DNA of 64,000 nucleotides from Sphingomonas sp. R647 (GCF_020177055.1 NZ_JAIQXT010000003.1:62001-126000); one strand, 5' to 3'; shown: positions 27,884 through 38,314, numbered from the stretch's first letter. A program made the numbers and translations. The notes: generated by a model not told the origin, from the sequence alone.

Positions 27884-29160
27884 GCCCGCGCTTCCATCTT
27901 CTCGAAATCTGCGGCCTTGAGCACCTCCAGCGCCCGCGCCCGGAACGCCTCGCGGGCTGGAAGCGTGCCAGTCTTACGACAGGACTGTGCGACGAAGGCC
28001 TGCATTTCCGCCAGATAGGTCTGGTGCAGCGCATAGAGCGCGCGTTTGCGCCCGCTCTCGTCGATCAGCGACATCTCCTTCGAGGTGCCGTTCTTGGCAT
28101 ATTCGTTGTTGTACATCTGCCAGATCAGCGCGAAGGGTAGGTCGAGCGCGACCGCGCTCTCCATGACGAAGCGGCTCTTCATATATTGCTGCTTCACGGT
28201 CAGCGGCTTGGACTTGTCGGCGTGGTAGCCATATTCGCCAATGAACACGCGGCGCTTGAACGGCAGGCCTTTTTTCGGCGGCAGCTGTGCCTCGAGATAT
28301 GCGAGTGTCTGCTCCAGCGGTTGGCGGATCGACGTCAGGTCGGGCTCGGGCGATTGCTTGATCGCCTCATAGGCCGAGTATGACACGAGATCGGGATTGG
28401 CTTCGGGCAAGACAGACAGGGCGATGCTTGCGCGGCCTGCCATCGCCTTTTTGACGAGGTTGACCTCGATATAGTGATAGACTGCGACGTCCTTGTGGGC
28501 GACCGCGGCCCGCGCGTTGTCGATCGCCAGTTGCCGGATCTTCATCCATGCGACCATGCCTTCGACCGCAGTCGGAGAGGGGTCGGCCTCGCGCTTCTGG
28601 CCACCAAGAAGCAGCCAGTCGCCTTCCCAGTTGCCGAGCATGAAGACTTTGCCGGTGCCGGAATAGCGCTTCAGCAGCCAGGCGGTCAGGGCATATATTT
28701 CTTCATAATAGAGCCGCGCCTCGGCAATGCTGACCCCGTCGCGCCAATTGGCATCGGTGAACGAATGGACCCATGCCTGGTACAAGGTGAAATCCATGTC
28801 GAGCGCTTGCTGCAGCTCGGGCGAGGCCTGCACATATTCGAGTGTCGTTTTCGCCTTGCGCGCAGCCTCGACGGATCCGTAGTTCGGCGCGGCGGCTCGG
28901 GCCAGCGAGACTTTGAGCAGGTTGGAGCCCATGCCCTTTACCTGCTGTGCCTGCTCCAGCAGGCGATTGCCCGTGCCATGCTGATAGTGGCCGCCGATGG
29001 CCTGCGTGCCGAGGATGTAATTATAGCTGCGCGCCGCCGCTTCTGGATCTGCGGCGCAACGCGGCTGCCCCTGCGCCAGGGCAGGCGCGTTCAGGGTCAG
29101 CGAAAGGACCACGGCTGCGACCAGGCTCTGCGCGGTCCTGCGATGATGGCTCCACTGCAT
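27865..29160 (-). CDS. secreted glycoside-hydrolase-like (TIM-barrel) protein
   Basis: A 431-residue protein with a Sec signal peptide (LVAAVVLSLTLNAPALAQG). Candidate acidic catalytic residues lie in GNWEGDWLL (near residue 179) and RVFIGEYGYH (near 325), the spacing of a clan GH-A acid/base and nucleophile pair. I cannot name the family. It starts one base into the TonB receptor stop (TGATG), so it is coupled to that receptor and probably processes the imported or surface-bound glycan. Confidence 0.7.
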   Translation of the reverse strand: MQWSHHRRTAQSLVAAVVLSLTLNAPALAQGQPRCAADPEAAARSYNYILGTQAIGGHYQHGTGNRLLEQAQQVKGMGSNLLKVSLARAAAPNYGSVEAARKAKTTLEYVQASPELQQALDMDFTLYQAWVHSFTDANWRDGVSIAEARLYYEEIYALTAWLLKRYSGTGKVFMLGNWEGDWLLLGGQKREADPSPTAVEGMVAWMKIRQLAIDNARAAVAHKDVAVYHYIEVNLVKKAMAGRASIALSVLPEANPDLVSYSAYEAIKQSPEPDLTSIRQPLEQTLAYLEAQLPPKKGLPFKRRVFIGEYGYHADKSKPLTVKQQYMKSRFVMESAVALDLPFALIWQMYNNEYAKNGTSKEMSLIDESGRKRALYALHQTYLAEMQAFVAQSCRKTGTLPAREAFRARALEVLKAADFEKMEARAQSAAE

Positions 29161-32100
29161 CAGAAGTTCACCTGCGCGCCGAGGTTGAAGCGGCGCCCCG
29201 CCACCGAAACATAGTTCAACAGCTGCTCGTACTTCAGGTAGCGGACGGTGCCGGTGTTCGTGAGGTTCACCGCATCGAAGGTGAAGCGCAGGTTGCGGTT
29301 CACGTTGACGCGCGCCGCGAAGTCGAGCTGGCCGCGGGCCGCTTCAATCTCGGGCAGTGCCTCAGGCCGTCCAAAGCCGAGCTGTACGATCTCGCGGCGC
29401 GTGAAGGCCGACCGCCAGTTATAGGCCAGCCGCAGGTTGAACTTCTTGTCGTCGTAATAGGCACCGACATTATAGGTGAACTTCGACAATCCGCGCCGAC
29501 TGATCGGGTCGCCTTCCTGATCGCGCAGGTCGCTGCTCTCGCCGATATAGGTAAAGTTGCCCGTCACGCCCAGGTGTCTGAGCGGCCCTGGCAAATAGGT
29601 GAAGGCATGGGCTGTGCCGACCTCCACGCCTTTGAGTTTGGTGCCGCCAAAATTCCCGAACGTAGTGACCGAAAACAGCTCGCCGTTGATTTCGCGGGAT
29701 GTTGGCACCGGATCCCGGAAGACCGTGGTGTCGATGTTCTTGATGAAGCCCGCGACGGACAGATAGCTGCCCTTGCCGTAATACCACTCCAGCGAGACAT
29801 CGAAATTGTCCGAGTGAATCGGGTCGAGGAACGGGTTCCCTGCCACCCCGAAGCCAGCAAAATCGGGGTCGACGTCGGAACGGGTCAACTCCAGCCCCGG
29901 CGAAATCTGGGTCAGTGCGGGCCGTCCCAAGGTGCGCGAATAGGCGAGGCGCGCGACGACCTGCTTGCTCAGGGCGAAATTGAGGTTGGCCGAGGGCAGC
30001 CAGTCGTCATAGCGATTGCGGAACGTGACCGTGCTGTAGCTCACCGGCGTGCCCGGATTGAGCAGATAGCCCGACGAGGCGGTCTTGGTCTCGACATAGC
30101 GCAGCCCGACATTGCCGAACATCGGTACGCTGCCGATCTCGGTGCGGAAGTTGGCGCGCAGATAGCCCGCCAGCGTGGCCTCGGTGACGCGGAAGCGTTC
30201 GTCGATGACTTCGTAGAAGCCGGATCCGCTCGCCGGGTTGGCGGCGCGGATATCGAACAGGTTGAAGTACTGCGTAACGGCAGAAACGTCGCACCCTGCG
30301 GTCGATCCGAAGGTCATCGGCAGATTGCCGCCGAAGCGCCGGAGGATGTCCGGGTTGCCGGCCGTGTTGAGGCATTGTGTGAGGAAGGTCGACGTCGCCG
30401 CCGCGCCTGTATCGCTGGTATTTGCAGGGTTGAGCGGCACCGCCCAGATGTTGATCGACTGCACCGGGTCGCGCACGCCCTGTCCGAGCACCGCCGCGAC
30501 CCCGCCGCCTTCATTGGGGTTCTCGTAACGGGCGCGCTCGAAGCTGCGCTCGGCCCAGCGGAAGCCCGCCTGGACCGATTTGAGGAAGCCCATGTCCGAT
30601 TCCCACGTTGCATCGAACCGGAGAGAATCGTCGGTGTTTTCGGTGTCGGCCGCATTGCGCTGGAATTGGCGGTAGCGGTAGCGGTTGTAGCTCAAATCGC
30701 CAGGGTTCAGCCTCACTAGGTCGGCCTCGGCCACCACGCCGTTGACCCCATAAGCCGAAGACGGGAAGGGGTTTTCGTAGAAGATGACGTTCGGGATCAG
30801 GTTATCGCCGCGCTGATAGTCGACGATGTTGTAGAAATCCTGGTTGTTGAAGCGCGGATTGGTGCCGCCTTGCTGTTCGATGCTGGCGCTGAGCTGGCCA
30901 AAGTCGAGCGTCGTCGCTTTGCCGCGCGAGGTGCTGCCCTTGGCATAGAGGGTGAGGCTGGCGGAAACGTCCCACGTTGCCTCAGCCGAGAATTGCTGCG
31001 ATTCACGGGCGACCTTGCTGATCGAGGGCGCGGCGCCCACGCGCGTGGTAAAGGATGCCAGCCGCCCGCCCGTCAGCACATAGACGTCACCGAAGCCCGC
31101 CGAGGTACCCACCTGTTCGAACGTTGCACCCGGGCCGCCGACCAGAATCCCTGAACGCGGGATGTTGGAGACGATGTTCATGTTCGCCCCGGTCAGGCTC
31201 TCGTCGAGATCGGTCAGAACCGCATCGAAGCGGATGTCGATGTTCGGTGCTGGCTTCCATTGCAGCGTGCCGTTGAACGACTTTCGGGTGTCGTCGCGCA
31301 CGCGCTCGGACACGCCAAAGGCGCCGGGAATGTAGTACACGTCATTCGCATCGCTCACCCCGTCGCCGTTGGGATCGTCGATCGCGTAGCGGTACGGGTT
31401 TGGCCGCGATCCGCCGCCTGTGGCATTGGGGATCGTGGCGAGTTGAAAGAAGTTGTAATTGAGCGCCGTCTGGTTGGCGCCAACGCTTGCGGGCGGATCG
31501 ACGTCGCCGGTCCTGCGGGTCCAGATTCCCGGCGCGTCGATCACCTCGTTGCCGCCATAGACGTAGGCGTAGCTTGCGATTTCTTTGTAGCCGACGTTGA
31601 GGATCACGCCGAAATCGCCGAGCGGGGTGTCCTCGAACTTCTTCTGCACAAAGAGGTTGACGTCCTGACGGCTGAGTTCGCCAACTTCCGCGAACTTGGC
31701 GGTGCCCGACAGGTTGACGATAAAATTGCGCTTGCCGCTGAGTGGCGCGCGCGTCTGCAGGTTGATGGTCCCGCCCAGCGAGCCTTCGATCTGGTCGGCG
31801 CTAAGCGCCTTGAGGATCTCGACCCCGGAAAAAAGCTCGGCGGGAAGGTCCTGGAAATTGACGCTGCGATCGTTGCCATTGCTCAGATCGACGTCCCCGG
31901 TGCCTGAGGGCGTTGCGCCGTTGATCGTGACGTTGTTCTCGGACAGGCCGCGGACCTGGACCTGCCGACCCTCGCCATCGTTGCCGCGGTTGACCTGTAC
32001 GCCCGTGATACGCTGGAGCGCTTCGGCGACATTGTCGTTGGCGAGCTGACCGATATCTTCAGCGTTGATGACGTCTTTGATCTCGCTCGCGTCGCGCTTG

Positions 32101-32303
32101 GCATCGATGGCGCTTTCGATCGACTGACGCACGCCGGTTATGGTGATCACGTCCTGCGAATCTGCGGTCTGGTCGACGTCCACCGCCGGTTCGCCGCTGC
32201 CGCTCGTCGCGCTGTCCTGTGCCGATGCCGCCGAGCATATGAGGCTCAAGGCGCTCGCGACCAAGGCCAGCTTTGAGCCCGATGCGATAAGATGCCGCTT
32301 CAT
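29160..32303 (-). CDS. TonB-dependent outer-membrane receptor
   Basis: The start is the ATG at 32303 after GGGGGAG; it gives 1047 residues with signal peptide (LALVASALSLICSAASAQD). A short TonB box-like segment, VITITGVRQS, precedes the plug domain (IKDVINAEDIGQLANDNVAEALQRITGVQV, then VRGLSENNVTING). The 22-strand barrel follows, ending in the aromatic GRRFNLGAQVNF. The VTVTGVRxSI...A...KR.S.xxxDVI style start is typical of the large glycan-importing receptors of sphingomonads and caulobacters. The neighbourhood of GH2, sulfatase and ROK genes suggests a sulfated oligosaccharide as ligand (inference). Confidence 0.95.
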   Translation of the reverse strand: MKRHLIASGSKLALVASALSLICSAASAQDSATSGSGEPAVDVDQTADSQDVITITGVRQSIESAIDAKRDASEIKDVINAEDIGQLANDNVAEALQRITGVQVNRGNDGEGRQVQVRGLSENNVTINGATPSGTGDVDLSNGNDRSVNFQDLPAELFSGVEILKALSADQIEGSLGGTINLQTRAPLSGKRNFIVNLSGTAKFAEVGELSRQDVNLFVQKKFEDTPLGDFGVILNVGYKEIASYAYVYGGNEVIDAPGIWTRRTGDVDPPASVGANQTALNYNFFQLATIPNATGGGSRPNPYRYAIDDPNGDGVSDANDVYYIPGAFGVSERVRDDTRKSFNGTLQWKPAPNIDIRFDAVLTDLDESLTGANMNIVSNIPRSGILVGGPGATFEQVGTSAGFGDVYVLTGGRLASFTTRVGAAPSISKVARESQQFSAEATWDVSASLTLYAKGSTSRGKATTLDFGQLSASIEQQGGTNPRFNNQDFYNIVDYQRGDNLIPNVIFYENPFPSSAYGVNGVVAEADLVRLNPGDLSYNRYRYRQFQRNAADTENTDDSLRFDATWESDMGFLKSVQAGFRWAERSFERARYENPNEGGGVAAVLGQGVRDPVQSINIWAVPLNPANTSDTGAAATSTFLTQCLNTAGNPDILRRFGGNLPMTFGSTAGCDVSAVTQYFNLFDIRAANPASGSGFYEVIDERFRVTEATLAGYLRANFRTEIGSVPMFGNVGLRYVETKTASSGYLLNPGTPVSYSTVTFRNRYDDWLPSANLNFALSKQVVARLAYSRTLGRPALTQISPGLELTRSDVDPDFAGFGVAGNPFLDPIHSDNFDVSLEWYYGKGSYLSVAGFIKNIDTTVFRDPVPTSREINGELFSVTTFGNFGGTKLKGVEVGTAHAFTYLPGPLRHLGVTGNFTYIGESSDLRDQEGDPISRRGLSKFTYNVGAYYDDKKFNLRLAYNWRSAFTRREIVQLGFGRPEALPEIEAARGQLDFAARVNVNRNLRFTFDAVNLTNTGTVRYLKYEQLLNYVSVAGRRFNLGAQVNF

Positions 32304-32684
32304 GGTATCACTCCCCCAGCCGATCTCCGGCTTTCCCGACATTTGTTTTTTTATCGAAGGGCCCCGAGCTTCAGCCGTTTATGCGAGCCCCGGATCGCTT
32401 GATCCTGCGCGTCGCGACTTCGCCCCATGATCCTTCCGCGATAAAATCTAAACCCGAACATTCGCTTTAGTAAAGAAAATTGTTTCATTAAAAATGGCGG
32501 GGTTACGGCGCCGGGGGTCCTGTACGAATGTGTCCCCTCGCAACGCCGCTTAGCCGATGCCGCGCTCCATCGGTGACCGCGCTCCAAGGGGGCGCGTAGA
32601 TTGGCCCTTGACCCCGTTCTTCATCTATAACAAAAATAGCTTTCGTAATTCGGGTCGGGAAGCGACTCATTCAGGGGAGGGTCA
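32304..32684. promoter_or_regulatory. divergent promoter region between the TonB receptor and the GH2 gene
   Basis: It contains an AT-rich core in otherwise GC-rich DNA (GTAAAGAAAATTGTTTC at about 32470-32486). A related AT-rich core, GTAAAGAATTTTAATTT, lies in the divergent region at 42368-42384, so both could be operators for the ROK regulator encoded between them. No gene is seen here. Confidence 0.4.
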
Positions 32685-35600
32685 ATGGTCTGGCTGCGCA
32701 AGGCATTCGCCTTCCTGCTCGCATATTGTGCGCTGATGTCGCCCTATGCAGCGCTCAACGCTCAGGCGCCCGATGGCACCGTGTTGGTCGGGCCGGTCAA
32801 TGCGGTCTTTCCGCCGGCGGGCAATGCGATCCGCAAGAATTTCGCTTCTCCCATGGCGCCGCAGACAGTCTGGACGATCAAGGCGTGGGTGCGTGTCGAT
32901 GTGCACGAACGCGATCCGCGCACCGTCATGGCGCTGGTCGATCAAGCCGGGGCTGACGTTGCGGAAGTCGGCCTGATCGCCGGACGGGTTTTCGCGGCCA
33001 GTGGCGGAGCGCGTGGCGTGTCCCGCGTGGACGGAAAGCCGAATGAATGGCTGCTCGTCACGCTGGCTGCGAACGGCAGCGGCTTGACACTGCAGGTCGG
33101 CACCGAGCAGCCCGTCGCCCTGCGCGGCCAGCTGTCTGCACCTGCGGTCGCGCTGGTCATGGCGCCGCGACGGGAGGCAAAGCCCGTGTTCCGCGGTGCC
33201 ATCGCCAGCCTTGTGATGTGGCAAGGCAGTTTGCCGCAGTCGGCCCGTCTCTCATGGGCAATGCCCGACGAAGCACGCATCCAGTTTGAGAACGGCAGCC
33301 CGACTTGGCCGTTGCAGGTCAAGCAGACAATGGGCCTCACGTCGCCGCAGGATCCCGCGACACTGCCGGTCAGCCGTGCGAAGGGTCCGCCGGTGGCTGC
33401 GCGCGTCACACCCGTGCCGACCCCCGCGCTTTCGCCCGCGGGCGAAGGGCGCTGGATCGTCGGCGGATGGCGGCTTGCCGCTGCGCCCGAGGTGGCCGCC
33501 CTGCCTTCCGCCATTTCGCAGCCCGGTTTCGACGCCAGTCGCTGGCTGCAGGCAACCGTGCCCGGAACGATCCTCGCGACCTATGTCGCCAATGGGATCT
33601 ATCCCGATCCTGCCTTTGGCCTCAACAACCTGCAAATCCCGGAGCGCCTGAACAAGCAGGACTATTGGTTGCGCGCCGAATTTGCGCGGCCTGAGGGCGG
33701 CGTGCGCCGGAGTCATGCGCTGGAGTTTCTCGGTATCAACTATGCCGCCGAAATCTGGGTCAATGGCGAGCGGCTGGGCGCGACCGAGGGGGCGTTCGTC
33801 CGCGGGCGCTTCGTGTTGCCGGAGCGCTTCAGCACCGGCGCGCGCATCGCGGTGGCGGTGCGGGTCTCGCCGCCGCCGCATCCCGGCCTTGCGCACGAGG
33901 AATCGCTGACGGCCGGCCCGGGTCTCAATGGCGGGGAAATGACCATCGACGGTCCGACCTTCGCTGCTAGCGAAGGCTGGGACTGGATCCCGAGCGTGCG
34001 CGATCGCAACACCGGGGTGTGGCAAGACGTGGTGCTGCTGGCGACGGGGGATGTGCGCATCGGCGATCCCCATGTCCGCACCGTGCTGCCCAAGCCCGAC
34101 AATATGCTCGCCGAGCTGACCTTTTCGGTGCCCCTGATCAACGATAGCGATGCGGAGCGGGTGGTCGAGCTCGAGGCGCGTTTTGGCGAGGTCGCCCTGC
34201 GCCAGAGTGCCACGCTTGCGCCCAATTCGGCCACGACCGTGCGGTTCGCGCCCGAGCAGTTTGCCCAGTTGCGCGTTCAAAATCCACAGTTGTGGTGGCC
34301 CAATGGCTATGGCGCACCGACACTGCACGCGCTGGCGTTGACCGCGCGCGTCGGCGGTGCGGTGAGTGATGCCCACCTGATCCGCTTCGGCATCCGTGAA
34401 ATAAGCTATGACCTGTCGCTGGTCGACCAGGCCGAGGAATTGCGGCGTGTGGCGGTCGCCCCTGCGCGCAGCATGGGCGAACAGCTGATCGATGTCGCGC
34501 ACAACCGCATCCGCAAGGTCGAGGGCGGCTGGGCGATGTCGCTCACCCGCGAGATTGCCGGATCGCCGGCGCTCGCGCCCGTCGCCGACGCCAGGCTGGC
34601 GCCGCACCTGCTGATCCGCGTCAATGGCGTGCCCATCGCGGTGCGCGGCGGCAACTGGGGCATGGACGACTGGATGAAGCGCGTCTCGCGCGACCGAATG
34701 GAGCCCTATTTCCGGCTTCACCGCGACGCCAACGTCAATACGATCCGCAACTGGATGGGTCAGAGCACCGAACGCGTGTTCTTCGACCTTGCCGACGAAT
34801 ACGGCCTGCTGGTGCTCAACGATTTCTGGATCTCGACGCAGGATCACAACGGCGAACCGGGCGATAGCGCGATGTTCCTCGCCAATGCGGTGGACACGGT
34901 CAGCCGTTTCCAGCACCATCCCTCGATCGTGTTGTGGATCGGCCGCAATGAGGGCGTGCCGCCGCCGGTGCTCAATGCCGGCCTCGAAAAGCTGGTGCGG
35001 ACGATCGATGGCACCCGCGCTTACCTGCCCAATTCGCGCGACGTGAACATGGCCAACAGTGGGCCGTGGAACTACCAGCCGCCCGAAGCCTATTTCACGC
35101 GCATCGGACGCGGCTTTTCGACCGAGGTCGGTACACCGTCATTCCCGACGCTCGAAGCGTTCAAGACGATGATGCCGCCCGAGGACCAGTGGCCGATCAG
35201 CGACAGCTGGGCCTATCACGACTGGCACCAGAGCAAGGCGGGCGACGTCGCCAGTATCATGCGGGCGATGCAGAATCGGTTTGGTGCTGCGAAGGATCTC
35301 GGCGACTTCGAAAGCAAGGCGCAGCTGCTCAATTACGAAGCCTATCGCGCGATCTTCGAAGGGTTCAATGCCGGCCTGTTCACCCGCAACAGCGGGCGGC
35401 TGCTGTGGATGACCCATCCCGCATGGCCGAGCATGACGTGGCAGATCTACAGCCATGATTACGACACCCACGCCGCCTTTTTCGGATCCAAGAAGGGCTC
35501 GGAGCCGGTGCATGTGCAAGTCAACCTGCCCGAACGCCGTGTCGCGGTCGTTAACAGCCTTGGCACGCCGGTCGCGAAGGGGCGTGTGAGGATCCGCAAC

Positions 35601-36116
35601 TTTGCGCTCGACGGCACGCTGCTGGACGAACGCTCCCGCGCCGTCGATGCCGCTGCCTATGCCGTCACCGAAGCGGGCGACGCGGTCCCCGATGCGCTGT
35701 TCGCGCGCGCAGAGGTGGTGCTCACCAAGCTTGAGCTGTTTGGTGAAGATGGTCGCCTGCTCAGCGAGAACCTGTACTGGCTGGCCCGCGAACCGTCGGC
35801 CTATCGTGCGATGAGCGCAATGCAGCCGGTCGCCCTGAGCGTCACGACGCAGGTGGTCGCAAATGCTGACGAACAGGAGATCGCTGCGACCCTGACCAAC
35901 CCGGGGAGCCATCCTGCCCTGATGGTCAAGCTGACGCTGCTGGATGCCGCGGGCGAGCGGGTGCTCCCCGCCTATTGGAGCGACAACTATGTGTCGTTGC
36001 TGCCGGGCGAGACGCGCAAGGTCACGATCCGATCGCCAAAGTCAGCGCCTGCGCCGGTCTCGATCGGCGTGCGCGGCTGGAATGTCGTGGCAGGCGCGGT
36101 GAAGGTAGCGCCGTGA
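32685..36116 (+). CDS. secreted GH2 family glycosidase (exo-beta-glucosaminidase/mannosidase-like)
   Basis: A 1143-residue protein with signal peptide (AFLLAYCALMSPYAALNAQA) and an N-terminal LamG/concanavalin-like region (about 28-170, WTIKAWVRVDV). A GH2 sugar-binding jelly roll follows (about 240-420, DYWLRAEF...VWQDVVLLATGDV), then immunoglobulin-like domains and a TIM barrel. The catalytic acid/base is Glu756 in IGRNEG (the GH2 NE pair) and the nucleophile is probably Glu814 in STEVGTPSFPT. The multi-domain exo-beta-D-glucosaminidase/beta-mannosidase branch has this layout. It is divergent from the TonB receptor and followed by a ROK sugar kinase, so it probably releases monosaccharides in the periplasm. 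Confidence 0.9.
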   Translation: MVWLRKAFAFLLAYCALMSPYAALNAQAPDGTVLVGPVNAVFPPAGNAIRKNFASPMAPQTVWTIKAWVRVDVHERDPRTVMALVDQAGADVAEVGLIAGRVFAASGGARGVSRVDGKPNEWLLVTLAANGSGLTLQVGTEQPVALRGQLSAPAVALVMAPRREAKPVFRGAIASLVMWQGSLPQSARLSWAMPDEARIQFENGSPTWPLQVKQTMGLTSPQDPATLPVSRAKGPPVAARVTPVPTPALSPAGEGRWIVGGWRLAAAPEVAALPSAISQPGFDASRWLQATVPGTILATYVANGIYPDPAFGLNNLQIPERLNKQDYWLRAEFARPEGGVRRSHALEFLGINYAAEIWVNGERLGATEGAFVRGRFVLPERFSTGARIAVAVRVSPPPHPGLAHEESLTAGPGLNGGEMTIDGPTFAASEGWDWIPSVRDRNTGVWQDVVLLATGDVRIGDPHVRTVLPKPDNMLAELTFSVPLINDSDAERVVELEARFGEVALRQSATLAPNSATTVRFAPEQFAQLRVQNPQLWWPNGYGAPTLHALALTARVGGAVSDAHLIRFGIREISYDLSLVDQAEELRRVAVAPARSMGEQLIDVAHNRIRKVEGGWAMSLTREIAGSPALAPVADARLAPHLLIRVNGVPIAVRGGNWGMDDWMKRVSRDRMEPYFRLHRDANVNTIRNWMGQSTERVFFDLADEYGLLVLNDFWISTQDHNGEPGDSAMFLANAVDTVSRFQHHPSIVLWIGRNEGVPPPVLNAGLEKLVRTIDGTRAYLPNSRDVNMANSGPWNYQPPEAYFTRIGRGFSTEVGTPSFPTLEAFKTMMPPEDQWPISDSWAYHDWHQSKAGDVASIMRAMQNRFGAAKDLGDFESKAQLLNYEAYRAIFEGFNAGLFTRNSGRLLWMTHPAWPSMTWQIYSHDYDTHAAFFGSKKGSEPVHVQVNLPERRVAVVNSLGTPVAKGRVRIRNFALDGTLLDERSRAVDAAAYAVTEAGDAVPDALFARAEVVLTKLELFGEDGRLLSENLYWLAREPSAYRAMSAMQPVALSVTTQVVANADEQEIAATLTNPGSHPALMVKLTLLDAAGERVLPAYWSDNYVSLLPGETRKVTIRSPKSAPAPVSIGVRGWNVVAGAVKVAP

Positions 36117-36141
36117 ATACGGGGGACATTTGGGGGTGGTG

Positions 36142-37068
36142 ATGGCGAATTCCGTTCTGGCTGGCGTCGAACTGGGGGGCACGAAATGCGTTTGCGTGCT
36201 TGCCACTTCGAGCGGTGAAATCCTGGCGCAGGAGCGTGTCGAAACGACGACACCCGACGAGACGCTGCCGCAGATCAAGGCCATTCTGCGCCACTGGTTC
36301 GAAACCCGGCGCGACATCGCTGCACTCGGCATTGCCACGTTCGGGCCAGTGGACGTGGATCAATCCTCGCCGCGCTGGGGTCATATCGGACAAACGCCGA
36401 AGCCGGGTTGGAGCGGCGTCGGCATCGCGCAGGAATTGAGCGCCGGGCTGGACGTGCCCCTTGCGCTCGACACCGATGTCAACGGCGCAGCGCTCGCTGA
36501 AATGCGCTGGGGAGCGGCGGCCGGGCTCGACGATTTTGCGTATGTCACTGTCGGCACCGGAGTTGGCGTCGGGCTTGTGGTCGGCGGCACACCGATCTGC
36601 GGGTTCGGCCATGCGGAACTGGGGCACATGCGCATTGCGCGGGTTCCGGGTGACAGCTGGCCGGGATCCTGCCCCTATCATGGCGATTGCGTCGAAGGGC
36701 TGGCGGCCGGTCCGGCAATCATCCAGCGTTCGGGCATGCGCGCCAGCCTGATCGCGCCGGATGACTCGATCTGGCACCTCGTCGGTCATGCCATCGCACA
36801 GATGCTGCACAATCTCGTGCTGACCGCGACCCCGCGCAGGATTCTGCTTGGGGGCGGGGTGATAACTGCACAGCCGCAGCTGTTCCCCATCATCCGACGC
36901 GCGCTCCAGGCGAGCCTCAACGGTTATGTCAGTTCGCCCGAACTCGACATGATCGAGGACTATGTTGCCCCGCCGGGGCTCGGCGATCTGGCTGGTCCGC
37001 TTGGCCCGATTGCGCTTGCCGCGGCGGTAGCCGGTCAGCAGACACCGCGCGCTGCGATGCTTGCCTGA
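36142..37068 (+). CDS. ROK-family sugar kinase (fructokinase-like)
   Basis: The start is taken at the ATG at 36142 (a GTG lies 12 bases earlier). The product of 308 residues has the ATP-binding start LAGVELGGTKCVCVLA, a phosphate-2 loop VTVGTGVGVGLVV and the ROK zinc signature spanning ELGHMRIARVPGDSWPGSCPYHGDCVEGLAAGPA, with His and three Cys/His ligands. It phosphorylates fructose, mannose or a similar hexose. With the mannose-6-phosphate isomerase of this locus it would feed hexose phosphates into glycolysis. It converges with the ROK regulator. Confidence 0.9.
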   Translation: MANSVLAGVELGGTKCVCVLATSSGEILAQERVETTTPDETLPQIKAILRHWFETRRDIAALGIATFGPVDVDQSSPRWGHIGQTPKPGWSGVGIAQELSAGLDVPLALDTDVNGAALAEMRWGAAAGLDDFAYVTVGTGVGVGLVVGGTPICGFGHAELGHMRIARVPGDSWPGSCPYHGDCVEGLAAGPAIIQRSGMRASLIAPDDSIWHLVGHAIAQMLHNLVLTATPRRILLGGGVITAQPQLFPIIRRALQASLNGYVSSPELDMIEDYVAPPGLGDLAGPLGPIALAAAVAGQQTPRAAMLA

Positions 37069-37081
37069 GCACAGCTTTTTC

Positions 37082-38314
37082 CTAGGCGTCGATCTTCATC
37101 AGCGCAGAGCGGGTTGGCAGGAAACGGTTGGAGAAGGGGAGGATCGCCGCGCCGATCGCGGCGGCATCCTCGGCGAGGTCAGCGCGGCGGATCGGCGCCC
37201 GCGCAGGCAGGGACGCCCCGCGGTGACGGAAGTTGAGCGCCAGCCGGTCACACAGCCGGTCGACGAGGCCCGCCGGCAGGCGTCCGCCGATGAAGATCGC
37301 ATCCGGATCGATCAATGTGTTGATCACCATCAGCGGGTCGGTCAGCAGATCTGCCGCCTTTTCGATCCACTGCTCTGCCGCCTCGGTGGCGTCCGTGCCC
37401 ATCCGATCGAGCGGGCCGGGATCGGGGAAACCTGCCTCGGCGAGGTGGCTGTAAAGTCCCGAGAGCGAGACCACATCCTGCAGGACGACCGGCCTGCGCC
37501 GTGCCCGGCCGATCGGCAGAAAGCCGATCTCGCCGCTGCGGCCCGATGAACCGCTGACCGAATAACCGTCGATGACGAGGCCACCGCCAAGGCCGGCGCT
37601 GACCAGCAGGTAGAAAAAGGTCTGCGCGACCCGCCCGTGGCCGAACTGGAGTTCTCCGATCGCCGCGGCGGTCGCGTCATTCTCGATCATGACCTCAAAC
37701 CCGTGCTCGCCGAGCAGATGCTTGAGATCAACCGTTTCCCAGATGCCGAATTCGCCTGGCCGGTTGGGCAGGTCCACCCCGCCGAAATCATCCGGCATCG
37801 CCACCCCGATCCCGGCGATCCGGCTCATGTCGATGTCGCCCGCCGCGCGCACCGCATCGAGGTTGCGGCTGACAAAATCGCGCACTTGGTCCGGCATCGG
37901 GAAGTGGATGTTCTCGACGATCCGCAGCCGCAACTCGCCCAGAAAATCGAGGATCACCATCGTGATATGATCGCGGTCGATATTGACCCCGATCGAGAAG
38001 GCGCCGTCCGGGTTGATCACCAGCTTGAGCGCTGGCTGTCCGCGCTCGCCGCGGCGTTTCCCCGCCTCGACGATAAGCCCGTCAGCCGACAGCTTGCGCG
38101 CGATGTTGGTGATCGAAGGCGGGGTCAGGCCGGTGATCTCGGCCAGCTCGACCTTGGTCACCGGTGCGTTCAGCCGGATCGCCTGCAGCGTCACGCGCAG
38201 ATTGTGCGAGCTGCCGCGCTCGAGATTAGTGCCCGACAGCCCGTTGCTGAGGAGGTTGACCCGATCGCGCGCAGATACACCGACGCCTGAAGGCCTGCGT
38301 TCGGTTGTCGACAT
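37082..38314 (-). CDS. ROK-family (NagC/XylR-type) transcriptional repressor
   Basis: 410 residues: an N-terminal winged helix-turn-helix (APVTKVELAEITGLTPPSITNIARKLSADGLI, about 45-75) followed by a sugar-binding ROK domain (FSIGVNIDRDH, then LLVSAGLGGGLVIDG). ROK repressors release DNA when they bind the pathway sugar. It is the last gene of the minus-strand set transporter, isomerase, sulfatase, regulator, so it probably controls this locus and itself. The AT-rich sites near 32470 and 42370 are possible operators. Confidence 0.9.
   Translation of the reverse strand: MSTTERRPSGVGVSARDRVNLLSNGLSGTNLERGSSHNLRVTLQAIRLNAPVTKVELAEITGLTPPSITNIARKLSADGLIVEAGKRRGERGQPALKLVINPDGAFSIGVNIDRDHITMVILDFLGELRLRIVENIHFPMPDQVRDFVSRNLDAVRAAGDIDMSRIAGIGVAMPDDFGGVDLPNRPGEFGIWETVDLKHLLGEHGFEVMIENDATAAAIGELQFGHGRVAQTFFYLLVSAGLGGGLVIDGYSVSGSSGRSGEIGFLPIGRARRRPVVLQDVVSLSGLYSHLAEAGFPDPGPLDRMGTDATEAAEQWIEKAADLLTDPLMVINTLIDPDAIFIGGRLPAGLVDRLCDRLALNFRHRGASLPARAPIRRADLAEDAAAIGAAILPFSNRFLPTRSALMKIDA

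Noticed and set aside
28947..30719. 590-residue plus-strand open frame opposite the TonB receptor and hydrolase
   Set aside because: It is antisense to two clearly recognised genes and arises from high-GC third-position bias. It has no recognisable motif.
33252..34919. 555-residue minus-strand open frame inside the GH2 gene
   Set aside because: Antisense shadow of a gene with intact catalytic motifs.
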